DNA from: Phycomyces nitens
Taxonomy: Eukaryota; Mucoromycota; Mucoromycetes; Mucorales; Phycomycetaceae
NCBI GenBank assembly: GCA_022702545.1
Contig: JAHRBC010000005.1
Location: 1,178,001 to 1,242,000 of the forward strand
Direction: 5' to 3'
Length of the DNA: 64,000 nt
The notes below the pieces were generated by a model. The model was not told the origin of the DNA, ran no database searches, and worked only from the letters and a program-made list of their open reading frames with translations. Shown piece by piece: positions 21,004 through 31,243 of the stretch. A program made the translations under genes and the position numbers. Each line of letters begins with the position of its first letter. The first letter of the stretch is position 1.

Positions 21004-22352
21004 ATGTCTGATACTCCTATGGATACTTCAGTCCTCCAATCCCTCGTGGATACAATTCAACGGCTTGAAGCACAGATTAACACTTTGTCTGTGAACACGT
21101 CGAATGAATTGCATTCAATCCCTATCCGGGAGACTTATGGATGGACCCCTGACGAGATCCTCGTTACTGCTTCGGGTATGAGCTCGGACCTGTTCACCAC
21201 ACTAATGGACACCGAGGAGCGTAAGAAGCTTATCGATTCCTACCCTCCGATCCAAAACATGGTTTATACCCCTCCGGCTACACTTCCCCTGGCTCAATCG
21301 CACTTCAAACCTCATCAGACCAGAGAAGATACGACTTTACGTAACCTACAATATTCTCTTTCAGCTGCATTCAGGCCACTGGACATTTTGGCCCATGCAA
21401 TTCTTATCTCTCCCCCTGAAGACCAAGCTGTCAATACCTTGGTATTATCAAGGACGTTAGAAAGTTAATGGTGCACACCAGCGCAACCATAAACCAGTCT
21501 AGGAATGCCCTCGCAGTGCAATCCATCAACCCCAAGTTCCAGATGTGACGTACGATGTTTGGTTCAGCGAGTTGATCAAGACGACAGCTAGTAGTTCGTA
21601 GTATAGTTCCAGATTCTCAATCTCAGTGCAATCAGTGCCAAAGAGCAGAGCAGAATCTTCCTTGAAGTATATTAAACCGAAAAAATAGAGTAGACTTTAG
21701 ATATGCTTTATTGATAGATGTTTTTGGGATATTTGTCCTAGTAAATTGTAGAATAGAATTGATAAAATATAGATGTAGATACACGAGACTGGTAATTTGT
21801 CATCTTGGTTAAGCAAAGTAAATCTAGTAATACACCTTTAAGAACGATAAGATTATAGATTTAACATTTTTGGATAATCGGAATGAGGTCTGTGCTTCAC
21901 AGGTACAATAAGAGAAAAGAAAGGCCGAAGTCGAAAAATGGAAATTACAGTTCTATACAGTCACACAGACAACAGACCAATCCTCTCGTCGCTACACCAT
22001 GGATCCCCAGATCTTCCAACAAACTCTATCGGAACAGGTTTCTAACCAAGAAGCCGTGCGTAAGGCTTTCCAATCATTCCGAAGCAACCGCCCCTCAGGT
22101 TCCAAGGCAACGGCTCAGGGCAACTCGTTTTTTCGGAACGGCCCATCGCAACATGCAGGTGGGCAATCAAACCAACAACACAACAACAATGGCAACAGCA
22201 GCAGCAATGGCCACAACAACAACAACCGGGGAAACAACAACAATTACCATCGCAAAAACACCAATCGCAACAACAATGGACACAGCCAAAACTCCAACAG
22301 CAACAGATGCAGCAGCAGCCCAGCCAGCAACCCCAGCGCCAACAACCAGTAA
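21004..22352 (+). pseudogene. DIRS ORF1 (Gag-like), split by a solo LTR
   Basis: The first part (ATG at 21004, MSDTPMDTS) has a short coiled-coil-like start, VDTIQRLEAQINTL, and runs to about 21465. The frame then shifts near a small indel and resumes as SINPKFQ just before the LTR at 21544. After the LTR it continues in phase with TTDQSSRRYTMDPQIFQQ once one copy of the CAGA duplication is discounted. The tail (22160-22350) is a long Asn/Gln/Ser-rich region (NNNGNSSSNGHNNNN), typical of DIRS ORF1 in fungi. It presumably coats RNA in virus-like particles. Confidence 0.75.
21544..21965 (+). mobile_element. Solo LTR (TGTGAC...GTCACA family), copy 2, inside DIRS ORF1
   Basis: 422 bp, starting TGTGACGTACGATG and ending TATACAGTCACA, flanked by a perfect 4-bp duplication CAGA (21540-21543 and 21966-21969). 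The same family sits inverted at 14856..15277. Removing the LTR and one CAGA restores the ORF1 frame, which proves insertion after the DIRS element was in place. Confidence 0.88.
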
Positions 22353-24802
22353 TTCAGTCGCCTGTAGGAGGACGTCTGAGCCGTTTCTCCAAGGCATGGG
22401 AACGACTCTCGTGCAGCAGTTGGTTGAATGGCGCCATCAAAGAAGGCTTCAAGCTTCACTTCGACAAACAGCCACCCCTGTCAATGTCAGGTCTTCCGAC
22501 ACACTCACACTCCGACGAACAGAGGAGATTTCTGCGAAAGGAAATTGACGACTTGCTCTACAAGCGCGCGATCGAGGAAGTGCCAACGACATCCCCAGGT
22601 TTCACGAGCACGATGTTCGTGATACCCAAACGGAATGGGGGACATCGCCCTGTATTCAACTTGAAAAAGTTGAACGACCATATCACGGCACCCCACTTCA
22701 AGATGAAGACACTACAAGAGGTTTGCAAGCTCATCAGACCTCAGGACTATCTCACCTCTTTAGATCTGTCAGATGCCTTTCTTCACATCTTGGTACACAA
22801 GGCATCCCGAAAATACTTGCGCTTCAAATGGGAAGGCTCCACTTACTAGTTCCGGACAACGCCCTTTGGCTTGTCGATAGTCCCCTGGTTATTCACCAAG
22901 ATTACGCGACCAGTACTGGAGTGGGCACGCAAACTGGGTATGCGAGTCAGTGCGTACCTCGACGACTGGATAGTTATCAGCAGCACCAAGCAGGCGTCAT
23001 TCGATCACACCCAACGACTGAAATCCAAGCTAGAGTCATTGGGATGGATTTTGAACGAGAAGAAGTCCTCTCTACACCCGTCTCAACAACTGGAACATCT
23101 TGGATATGTCTCGGACACACAGGAAATGATCACCAAAATTCCGGGCACAAAGCTGAGAGATATACGGCACTCAATTCGCCAACTTATTATCCACCCCAAC
23201 CCAACACCTCGGCTGGTACACAGCCTCACAATGCGAATACAAGCAGCCACTGTTGTGGGTAGAGTAAAAATAGGAAAGATACGAAAGAATTCGTGAGAAC
23301 TTGTGTAGGGTGTTTATTCAAAAGAAAAAGGTTCTGTTTCTACACAGAACTAACTACTGATATTTATATATTTTCTGATTTATAATTCAGTATGTATTTT
23401 GGTAATCTTTATCACGATGAGTCATCTTCCAGGAGTATTGTCTTTCTGGAAAGATCCAGAGAGACCCATTGATATGATACTTCTCCAGTCAGATCAGCCA
23501 GAGAGCTTTGGTAAAGAAGAACATTTATGCTATTGATAATATTTTAATATTCCGACCCAGATACTCGGGTAATGTTTTAGAATTATTAATTCATTTGTAG
23601 TTGTAGTCTCTCAATCAAGTATTCATATAATAAAAGAAATATGTAGATGGAATATGATGATGCCATTTATATAAATATGTGTATATCTGTATATCCCATA
23701 TTATGGTGATAACGATAATAATAATAAATAATAATCAATTATGTGTATGATGATCTGTGTATTGGATAATCTCATAAAGGCAGATCCATTTAACTAGAAT
23801 AGCTAAGGATATTATTTTATCCTTCAATCTTACTCTCAGATTCAGCAGTAATCAATACTCATTTACAACAGCCGCCATTGCCTTGTTCCCAGCTCGACTA
23901 TACACACAACACCTAATGTGGTACAAGAACCAACATGTCAAGTCGAACTAGTTTTGGGATACGCCCCAAGAACTCTCACCTAGATGCCTCCGCGAACTGC
24001 GTTGGTGGGCCCAAAACTTGACGCAATGGAATGGACGTTCTCTTCCTCGGTTCAGAACAAGCATGTTCTGTTTGTGGATGCCAGCAACACGGGGTGGGGA
24101 TGTGCACTGGGGTCGCAAACGGCTTACGGGTATTGGAACCACGAGGAAGCACGCAAATCCATCAACTGGCGAGGGATGAAGGCAGTGCATTTGCCTCTAC
24201 AAACTTTCCCCAGTCTTCGCAACACCTCAATTCTCATACGCACCAACAATACAACTTCGTTGTCGTATCTCAACAAACAAGGAGGCTCTCGAGCATTGCC
24301 TCTGATGCAACTGGCAACCAAGATTTGGCGTTGGTGCCTCCACCATGGCCTCAGACTGACAGCTCAGCACATAGCAGGCAAGGAGAATGTGGTGGCCGAC
24401 CTGGAATCCCGTCGAATGTTCACCAAGAACTTGTGGAAGTTGTTCACACAAGCCTTTCAACGGATCCAACAACGTTGGGGGAGCCACTCCATCGATCTAT
24501 TTGCGGACCGCATCACTCATCTTCTACCAACTTACATATCATGGATGCCGGACCCTCACGCGATAGCCACAGACGCATTCTCCCTTCCTTGGACCAAATG
24601 GACGAATTGCTATCTGAACCCGCCATGGAATCTGATTGCCCGGTGCCTGCACAAGATATGGCAAGAAGATCTGACCGTAACATTGGTAGTCCCAATTTTG
24701 CCGAGCGCAATTTGGTACCCGTTACTCCTGCAAATGGCTCTGGAACCACCTCTCGTCCTGTCCCCCGACGACATCGTTCTAGCCTCACCAAAAACGCCAT
24801 GA
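22307..24802 (+). pseudogene. DIRS reverse transcriptase - RNase H - methyltransferase-like polyprotein, broken
   Basis: Reverse transcriptase blocks in order: VPTTSPGFTSTMFVIPKRNG, RPVFNLKKLNDHI, YLTSLDLSDAFLHI (first catalytic Asp), then the TTPFGLS block, and AYLDDWIVI (YLDD catalytic box) with LGYVSDT after it. A TAG at 22847-22849 interrupts the frame where a Gln is expected. The LTR at 23251..23870 follows, with the conserved FPARLYTQHL resuming after it. RNase H (about 24060-24410) shows FVDASNTGWGCAL and HIAGKENVVADLESRR. Next comes SIDLFADRITHLLP and YLNPPWNLI, the methyltransferase-like NPPW region found in DIRS elements. A further stop lies near 23940 and a frameshift near 24040. 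Confidence 0.85.
23251..23870. mobile_element. Solo LTR (TGTTGT...ACAACA), copia-like, inside DIRS RT
   Basis: 620 bp with 6-bp inverted termini TGTTGT/ACAACA, flanked by GCCAC and GCCGC, a 5-bp target duplication with one change. Excising the LTR plus one duplication joins the host frame as AATIALFPARLY, exactly the DIRS consensus order, so the limits are firm. TGTTG...CAACA ends and a 5-bp duplication are usual for Ty1/copia LTRs. Contains TATATA and AATAAA words expected of an LTR promoter and poly(A) signal. Confidence 0.85.
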
Positions 24803-25879
24803 CCACTCAAGAACTCGACTTGGAGACTAGGCGCATACAGAGTCTCAAGCGCAAGTATCAGGACACAGGTCTGAACGATGAATCGCTCAATCTGTTCATG
24901 GAGACTGCTTTGGACAACACGCCAACCAACCGCCTATATCAGCGAGGACAACATCTGTTCATTACCTGGGCATTACAACAGGACGTCTCCTTGACAGAAT
25001 TCTCGGCACAAGATTTGGTCAACTTTTTGGTACACTCGCACTCTCAAGGATATGGGTTGGGCACTATCAAGATCTACCGGACAGCGGCTTTGAAGCTCCA
25101 TGTTGAGCCTTCCAGACTACGGTATCATGAAGACATACATATGTTGTTCTCACGTCTAGCTGGCAAAGCTCCACCAATTGCACAGACCAAACCGCATGTT
25201 GACCTTACTCCTACCCTACAGCAGTTGGCTCAGATCCCATCCTCGAAGGAAACGTCATTGGCAAACTTATCTCCAAAAAACCGCCTTTCTCTTGGCAATG
25301 GCCAGATTTTTACGTCCATCAGATTTGTTCCGTATCTTGCTCACCTCGGCCATAATTGATTTAGCAACAGGATGTCTCAGTTTTGATGTCGTCGCACCCA
25401 AGGAGCGTAGGAAAGGCCGAAGAACCATAAAGACAATATCCATTCGACCTCATCATGACACTCTTCTCTGTCCAGTATCTGCTTTTCGTGCTTTGAGAGA
25501 TCACCCGACTGCAAAGAACCGACCCAAAGAGGCTCTATTTGTCAAGGCGAACCAACCTACCCGCGCCGTCAAAACGGAAACCATATCTTCCTGGCTGCGA
25601 GCCGTCGTCCGATTCTCCAAATCACACACAGTATCGGTACGGTCACTGGCTTCTTCTTTGGCTCTAGAACGAGGTATGCCCATTAATGAGATTGTCACCT
25701 TGGGAAATTGGTCGTCAGAAGAGGTTTTCCAGAACCACTACAGACGAAGTCATACCTCAGAGGCAGACTTTACCAATCTAGTCCTGCAGACACCACCTTC
25801 AGCGGTTAGGACGGACGAACAAGAGGAGGATAATGAGGAGTATTTTGATGCAAGAGACACGACGGAAAACCGCCTCTGA
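24799..25879 (+). pseudogene. DIRS tyrosine recombinase, frameshifted
   Basis: From MTTQELDLETRR the frame gives the core-binding domain (ITWALQQDVSLTEF, then GYGLGTIKIYRTA), overlapping the end of the RNase H/methyltransferase frame as is usual in DIRS. In a run of six A near 25277 the frame shifts, and the catalytic domain continues with MARFLRPSDLFRI (first catalytic Arg), VSVRSLASSLALERG, LGNWSSEEVFQNHYRR (catalytic Tyr) and an acidic tail ending at 25879. The HxxR box reads VxxR: the His is replaced by Val. The enzyme would integrate circular cDNA without target duplication. The protein is inactive here. Confidence 0.85.
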
Positions 25880-25882
25880 ATC

Positions 25883-25917
25883 AGCAATTGTTCCTTCTCT
25901 GTTAGTTTGACGGTCTA
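25883..25917. repeat. DIRS right terminal inverted repeat
   Basis: Starts a few bases after the recombinase stop at 25879; the partner of 20902..20936. Confidence 0.8.
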
Positions 25918-26070
25918 TCTAGTAAAATGTACATCCATAATAAAGCGGAGATACGTAATAATCCAAAAAAGTAAAGGGTAATGCAAAAGGTGTAAACACA
26001 AGCAAGTCCCTAGAAACACCCTTTGATTTCTCGTAGTGTAAGTTTGTCTTTATTGGAAAACATTTGGGTA

Positions 26071-27021
26071 TCAAAAAGGTGGTATATTGCCATGACGCTT
26101 TCTAAAATGTCTCTTTAAATTGTATTTAGATCCAAATCCTTTTGCGCACACACTACACCTGTAGAGATGTGGATTGCGTGTGTGAACACGAAGATGCCGC
26201 TTGAAATTATTCTTGATGCTTGTCCCATAATTACACTCCCGGCAATGGAATATCTGATCAATGGAACCATGTCTTTTGCGTATTGGCGATCTATGCCCTA
26301 ATCCATAGCCATCAAAGGTATGATGTATGACAGTAAGTCCTGCTTGTTGTTCTTGAACTGATGGCTGTGAATCTTTATAAATTAAGAGGTTAGATAATCA
26401 AGTAAAGATATATAACAGAGTTGTCGCAGGGCATACCACTGCACTCTTGAGCTTTCAAACTCTTGTACTCAAAATATCCCGTTTGAAAACCCGCCGCTGT
26501 TTCCAGGTTGACCAAGCAAAGAGACTGGCTGTAGAGACTATAGTTTTCTTGACATTGATAGTAATTGCCACAGATGGAGATGTCACATAAAAAGGCATCC
26601 CATTGATCAAATGTAAGGAAATAAAAAGAGTGTCCTGCCATCGAGGGCCACAAAGACTGTCCGATGTCCCACTGGTTGGAGTCAATCGCAGTAACAAAAC
26701 CAATGGCTGTATGAACAAGAAAGTGTTATACATCAAAGCACTAGATTTAACGTTAACATTACCTAAAGGATGCCACAGATTATCTTTGGTATTCCATTCT
26801 GGATTTCCGGCCTGGCTTAGTGAGCTTGTAATAGCAAACATCGCCTCAAAGACATTGATATAGTCCAAAATGGTCTGTATATCTTTGGCGGAAAAGACAA
26901 TTATGGCAGTTCTTCGATTGAATATTGTTTCCAAGAAATTGATAAACTGGCTGGGATCAAGACTTGGGATTGTGTTTTCATAGCGTAGAGTTAGATTAGG
27001 AGAGTAGTTAGTCGGAAGCAT
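26071..27021 (-). CDS. Small protein with two C-terminal C2H2 zinc fingers
   Basis: Three exons: 26763..27021, 26437..26706 and 26071..26372, with introns of 56 and 64 bp (donors GTAATG and GTATGC, acceptors ATACAG and ATAAAG), giving about 276 residues. The last exon encodes two adjacent C2H2 fingers: FHCRECNYGTSIKNNFKRHL...H and YRCSVCAKGFGSKYNLKRHF...H, linked by a TGEKP-like variant, followed by a Pro-Phe end. The N-terminal part has no known domain and a Cys-rich middle (LCDISICGNYYQC). Two fingers suggest a DNA-binding regulator. The start is uncertain: in-frame ATG at 27021; the frame is open to 27066 but only with GTG, and an upstream exon cannot be excluded. It sits between the DIRS element and a Tc1-like element yet is intact. 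Confidence 0.75.
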
Positions 27022-27298
27022 TAAAGAGAGGATTTCGAAAACCGGTGAAGCAGAAGAAAATGTCACTTTGGAGATTTTCTTTTTTTATATTGTTTATTGG
27101 ATTTAAATTCCTGTCATTTTGGATATCACACCCAAAATCTCTGCTCTGAGCTACGACTTTATCGATTGTTTTGTATAACTTTGACTCCATATATGGTATG
27201 TATTTCGCTAAAACTATAAATACTCTTTCGTCTGCGGGAATCTGCGGGAATAGAATAAAAATCTGTGGGTGTGTAGAATAAAAGCGGGTTGGTATTTT

Positions 27299-28624
27299 CA
27301 ATCGCTGGCAGTCGATTGATCTGATAAAAATCTCAAATTTTCATACTTTTTAAATAAAATTCGTTTTTTCTCAATCAGTTTATTAATCAAATGAACATGG
27401 CATCTGAAGAATCAGGACATAATATACGTGGACCATATAAAAACCGCAAAGATAGAAACTACTGGGGCGTATACTTCCTTTACAAAGCCAAACATTCTCT
27501 CCAGCGGATTGCGAACATGTTTGAGATACCAAGGTCTAGTGTGCAAACAATTGTCAAACGCATCAAGACTTTTGATTGCCCTTTCCCTAAAAAACGACCC
27601 GGAGCAAAGAGAAAACTAGATGACAGAGCAGATAGACATCTGGAAAGGACCATTCGAAAGGATCCATTTGCATCCTATAATCAGCTCAAAAGGTAATTAG
27701 CCAGCATGGAGATTAATGTATCCAAAAAAACTTAAATCGCCTCTGTCAAGCGATTAGACTTCCAGTCTTTCATTGCAGCACATAAACCTAGACTGACAGA
27801 GAAACACAAGAAGGCCAGACTTCGTTGGGCTTTGGAGAGAGTAAATTGGTCTGATAATCAATGGAAAAATGTAATCTGGTCAGACGAGTCGCGTTTCTGC
27901 CCGGAAGGCAATGATGGTGCTAAGAGAGTGCTTCGAAAAATTGGCGAGAGGTATGAGGAACGACACACTATCTCAACAGTGAATTGGGGTGGTGGAGGAG
28001 TAATGGTTTGGGGCTGCTTCTGGGTTGGAGGATTTGGACCTTTGACAATCGTGGAACCACACACTGTGAACCAAGATACATACGTTGATATCTTGACAAA
28101 CACATTCCATCCATGGTTCACAACTATTTCCAGAAGTGAGGATAGAGACTTCCTTCTTCAGGAAGATGGTGCAAGCTGCCACACAGGTAGATATGCTCGA
28201 TGGTGGAAGGATACCCATTTGATCAGAGGTTTTGAGTACTGGCCCGCTAAAAGCCCTGATATGAACCCTATTGAGCACTTATGGAATGCTCTAGAAATGC
28301 TTGTGGACAAGAGGGGAGCCACAATCAAGTCTCTTAATGATTTGAAGGTGGCCTTACGAGAAGAATGGGAGAAACTTAGCTTGGAGTATGCAGGACGTTT
28401 AGTTGACAGTATGAAAAATAGATGCCAAGCTGTAATAGATATGCAAAAGGCACAACAAAATATTAAATATGCCTTTTTATAAATACATATTTCAAAATAT
28501 ATTGTCATAAAACTACTAGTTTCTAACAGTAATATATATGGAGTACTTCTATGTTTAATGTTGACCATCCAAATTTAAAAAATTATTTTTAGGCTACTGT
28601 ATGTAAATCAACTGCCAATGACTG
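27299..28624 (+). mobile_element. Tc1-like element, family 3, with terminal inverted repeats
   Basis: Ends pair as inverted repeats of about 19 bp: CAATCGCTGGCAGTCGATT on the left against the reverse complement of AATCAACTGCCAATGACTG on the right (four mismatches). TA follows the right end; the left flank is TT, probably mutated. About 1.33 kb, of Tc1 size. The right end falls exactly at the start of repeat B, so the insertion marks or truncates that repeat. Confidence 0.8.
27391..28482 (+). pseudogene. Tc1-like transposase, family 3, recently inactivated
   Basis: ATG at 27391. Helix-turn-helix with LQRIANMFEIPRSSVQTIVK, then a TAA at 27694 in place of a Glu codon, and two small frame changes near 27732 and 27777. 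The catalytic domain is intact in one frame: WKNVIWSDESRF (Asp 1), GGGVMVWGCFWVGGFGPL, LQEDGASCH (Asp 2) and WPAKSPDMNPIEHLWNAL (Glu), a DD34E-type arrangement. It ends at 28482. The few lesions and crisp motifs make this the youngest Tc1 copy in the window. Confidence 0.88.
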
Positions 28625-31243
28625 TAGCATGTCCAGGTACAGGATATAAGTTTTGACCGTGTGGGCAAGCAAGTATACAGTATTCCATAGCTTAAATATC
28701 CTTCTTTAGAATAAAGAATACAACACCAAATAGCTAATTATTCGAGAGCACAAGTTTATCTAATCACCCCAAAGAAAATAACGTTAATAGATACATATGG
28801 CTTACATGTACCTTGACTTTAGTTCTTGTTCTAAAATATATTTGAATAAGGTAGTATGATAAATATACTATTTATAAATCATAATTAAAGGTTAATAGGT
28901 TCAACTATTAGTTGACAATCTCCCAAAAGCAGGGCTAGACCAGTAAAAAATCAATAGATAAGAGGGTTCTCTACAAAATGCATTGTTCATTGGATCTTTT
29001 ATTACCAAGTTCAGTGAGTCGTTATATGATTTTATAGCTAGGTATTAAAAGCATTCAATTATATTAAAGGTTGAATCAAGATATAAAAAAAGACAAAGTC
29101 AAGACCTTGATGATTCATCTGGCCAAGAGGAATCCATTTTAGCTGGTTTGTTGCACGATCCAGCCTTGTCTTTATATGTTTTAATAAAATGGTAGACATT
29201 ATATATAAATGAAAAGCCAATAGTTTTATATCATTGTAAGAAATGCTTCAGATTGATGCTCTTTAATATGCTTCTTAACATTTCACTAAATATAAATGCA
29301 TTAGAGTCCTCCGTAAACAATTACTACTGCTATACTTTCCCTGTAAAATTAACATTATGGGATGAAAAATTGTGAAAACTTCAATCCAATAAGCTTTTCT
29401 TATTATTGGTACCTATAGTAATATTGATAGTGTTTTATTAGACGTATATTAAGTTGCAGGTTTTGGTAGCTAGATATCAATTGTATAGCAAATATTTTTT
29501 AAAGGATAATAAATATTGATACTACACTCAAACAAAAAAAATCATTGGACCGAATTTTATTTTCTAATATTCTTCAAGTATTTTTCTATACTTTTTTTTT
29601 TGGTAATGGTCTTAATAAAACGCAGTGAAAATAAAGTTAACCTTTTTGAAAAGATAGTTTTATATGCCTTTAATACAAAAATCAAAGTAGAACTTATAGT
29701 ATCGGCATGTTTCCCTTTTTCATGGCAATTGCTTCTTGGACTTGATTTGAAATACTAGTTACCAAAGTTTCCAAAACTTGAAGAGGTATATCTAACTATA
29801 ATTAGACAATTGTCCTCTGGGTAAAGTATTCATAGGATCACTAAACTGTCAAATTCGACTATCCCCACCTCTACCTCTCCTCTCTTCTGCTTATTGGAGT
29901 CGATTTTGGCCCTGGCCATCAGACATTAATTGTGTACTAGGTGGAAGGTTATATGGAAGCGAATTTATAACCGATTGGATCTTCACACCATTACGCCTTA
30001 TACTGTGCCACAAAAGACCAGGACCACTCTTCTTTTTTCCTACAAAGCACCGAGTGTAGAACATGGTTATTTTTCGTTTATTCCAGAGCTAGACTTTAGA
30101 CGATGTTTAGTAGTTGCTGACATTGTGTCAAATACCTTGCGCCTCTCTCATTTGCAATGCGCAAATTTTACTGGTGGATATAACAGCCGAGGCTATATGA
30201 AATGTCTATTGACGTTTTATGCTTGACAATTAACCTTTTATTCCTGGCTTATTGGCTATGAAGTCTTCCAAAGCTATAGACACACAGCAAGCTATACCAT
30301 CTCAAAGCGTTTTATTTTTCTTCTTTCTCATTTTATCATTATCATTTGTTTTATCTTTTATCTTTTGTAAAGTCCATTCTAATGGCAACGTAAAAGCCGT
30401 AAGCTCTGTATGACGTTCAATCAATTAAACATTTTGATCTCTGACCATGTTTTGTGAACTGACTCCTCAAGCTCATCCATATTGGTTATTTTTCTTAATT
30501 TTTGAAAATTTTATGCGCAAGACTACCCCAAAGATATTCAATAGGATTGGATCTGGGCTTTTTACAAGCCAAAACTCAAAGCTGATGACAAGACGCTCTT
30601 TTCCTTGTACTGTGTGGCAAAACCACAAATGCTGAACAAGGTGCTATCTTTATGAAGCAAGAAAAACGTTTATGACACTGCCAAGAATACTCTTTGGAAT
30701 ATCAAGGGATTTCGAAACTTCAAAATGTAGATTCTCTTTCACATTGACCTATGATTCGTCCCTTCATAAATAAATTCACCTCCTGTATTTTTGTTTTTGT
30801 TTTGTATATTCTATTGAGGACTCTTTCCAGATGGTGTATAATAATATAAAAAAGAATTCAATTACTCAAATTGTAGTCGGATTATATCTCTGTAGCTCTA
30901 TGTGTAGTGTACAAGGAGACTATTCACAACTCCATTGTGGATATTTGTAAGAACAATTATATAAATTACTCTTGTACATGAAAAAGTATTGATTGAATAG
31001 AATCTAATGCATTTGAAAATATCCAGGTAATCAATCGTTCAACTATATTGATTATTTTTGTTAAATCCTTTACAAAATAAATAAAGCAGATTGTCTCTCA
31101 TGTTCAATTAAAAAAATTATGACAAAAGTAATTAATTTTACAAACTTTTTGGATCTAATTGATATTAAATTAATGTACAATAATAAAGTATTAAGGAACA
31201 ATACATGTCAGATCAATTGAACAAACAAGGTACGGGAATACAA
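28625..31243. repeat. 2.6-kb dispersed repeat, copy B
   Basis: Partner of 12235..14855, same orientation. Includes the same Tc1 fossil (about 30430-30770) and a slightly longer version of the short frame, here open from 29930 to 30226 with VEHGYFSF. No LTR at its right end, unlike copy A. Confidence 0.85.

Larger units (their letters stand above)
20902..25917 (+). mobile_element. DIRS-type tyrosine-recombinase retrotransposon, inactive, with two nested LTRs
   Basis: Terminal inverted repeats of about 34 bp: AGACCGTCAAACTAACAGRG with AAGGAAMAATTGCT (20902-20936), and its reverse complement at 25883-25917. Between them in order lie a Gag-like frame, reverse transcriptase, DIRS-type RNase H, a methyltransferase-like region and a tyrosine recombinase. 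This is the canonical DIRS layout and distinguishes it from LTR elements. Inactivation comes from the two LTR insertions (21544..21965 and 23251..23870), a nonsense codon in RT, a stop between RT and RNase H, and frameshifts before RNase H and in the recombinase. Without the LTRs the element would be about 4 kb. Confidence 0.9.

Noticed and set aside
14856..21965. The two 422-bp LTRs as ends of one retrotransposon
   Set aside because: They are in opposite orientation and each has its own flanking duplication or site; they are separate solo insertions.
21883..22548. Thr/Ala-rich + strand frame over the DIRS ORF1 tail
   Set aside because: Alternative frame through the CAACAA-rich tail; ORF1 and RT frames explain the DNA.
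27694..27778. Possible intron in the family-3 transposase (GTAATT...TTGCAG)
   Set aside because: Splicing there gives an immediate stop; the interval itself encodes expected transposase residues, so it is decay, not an intron.
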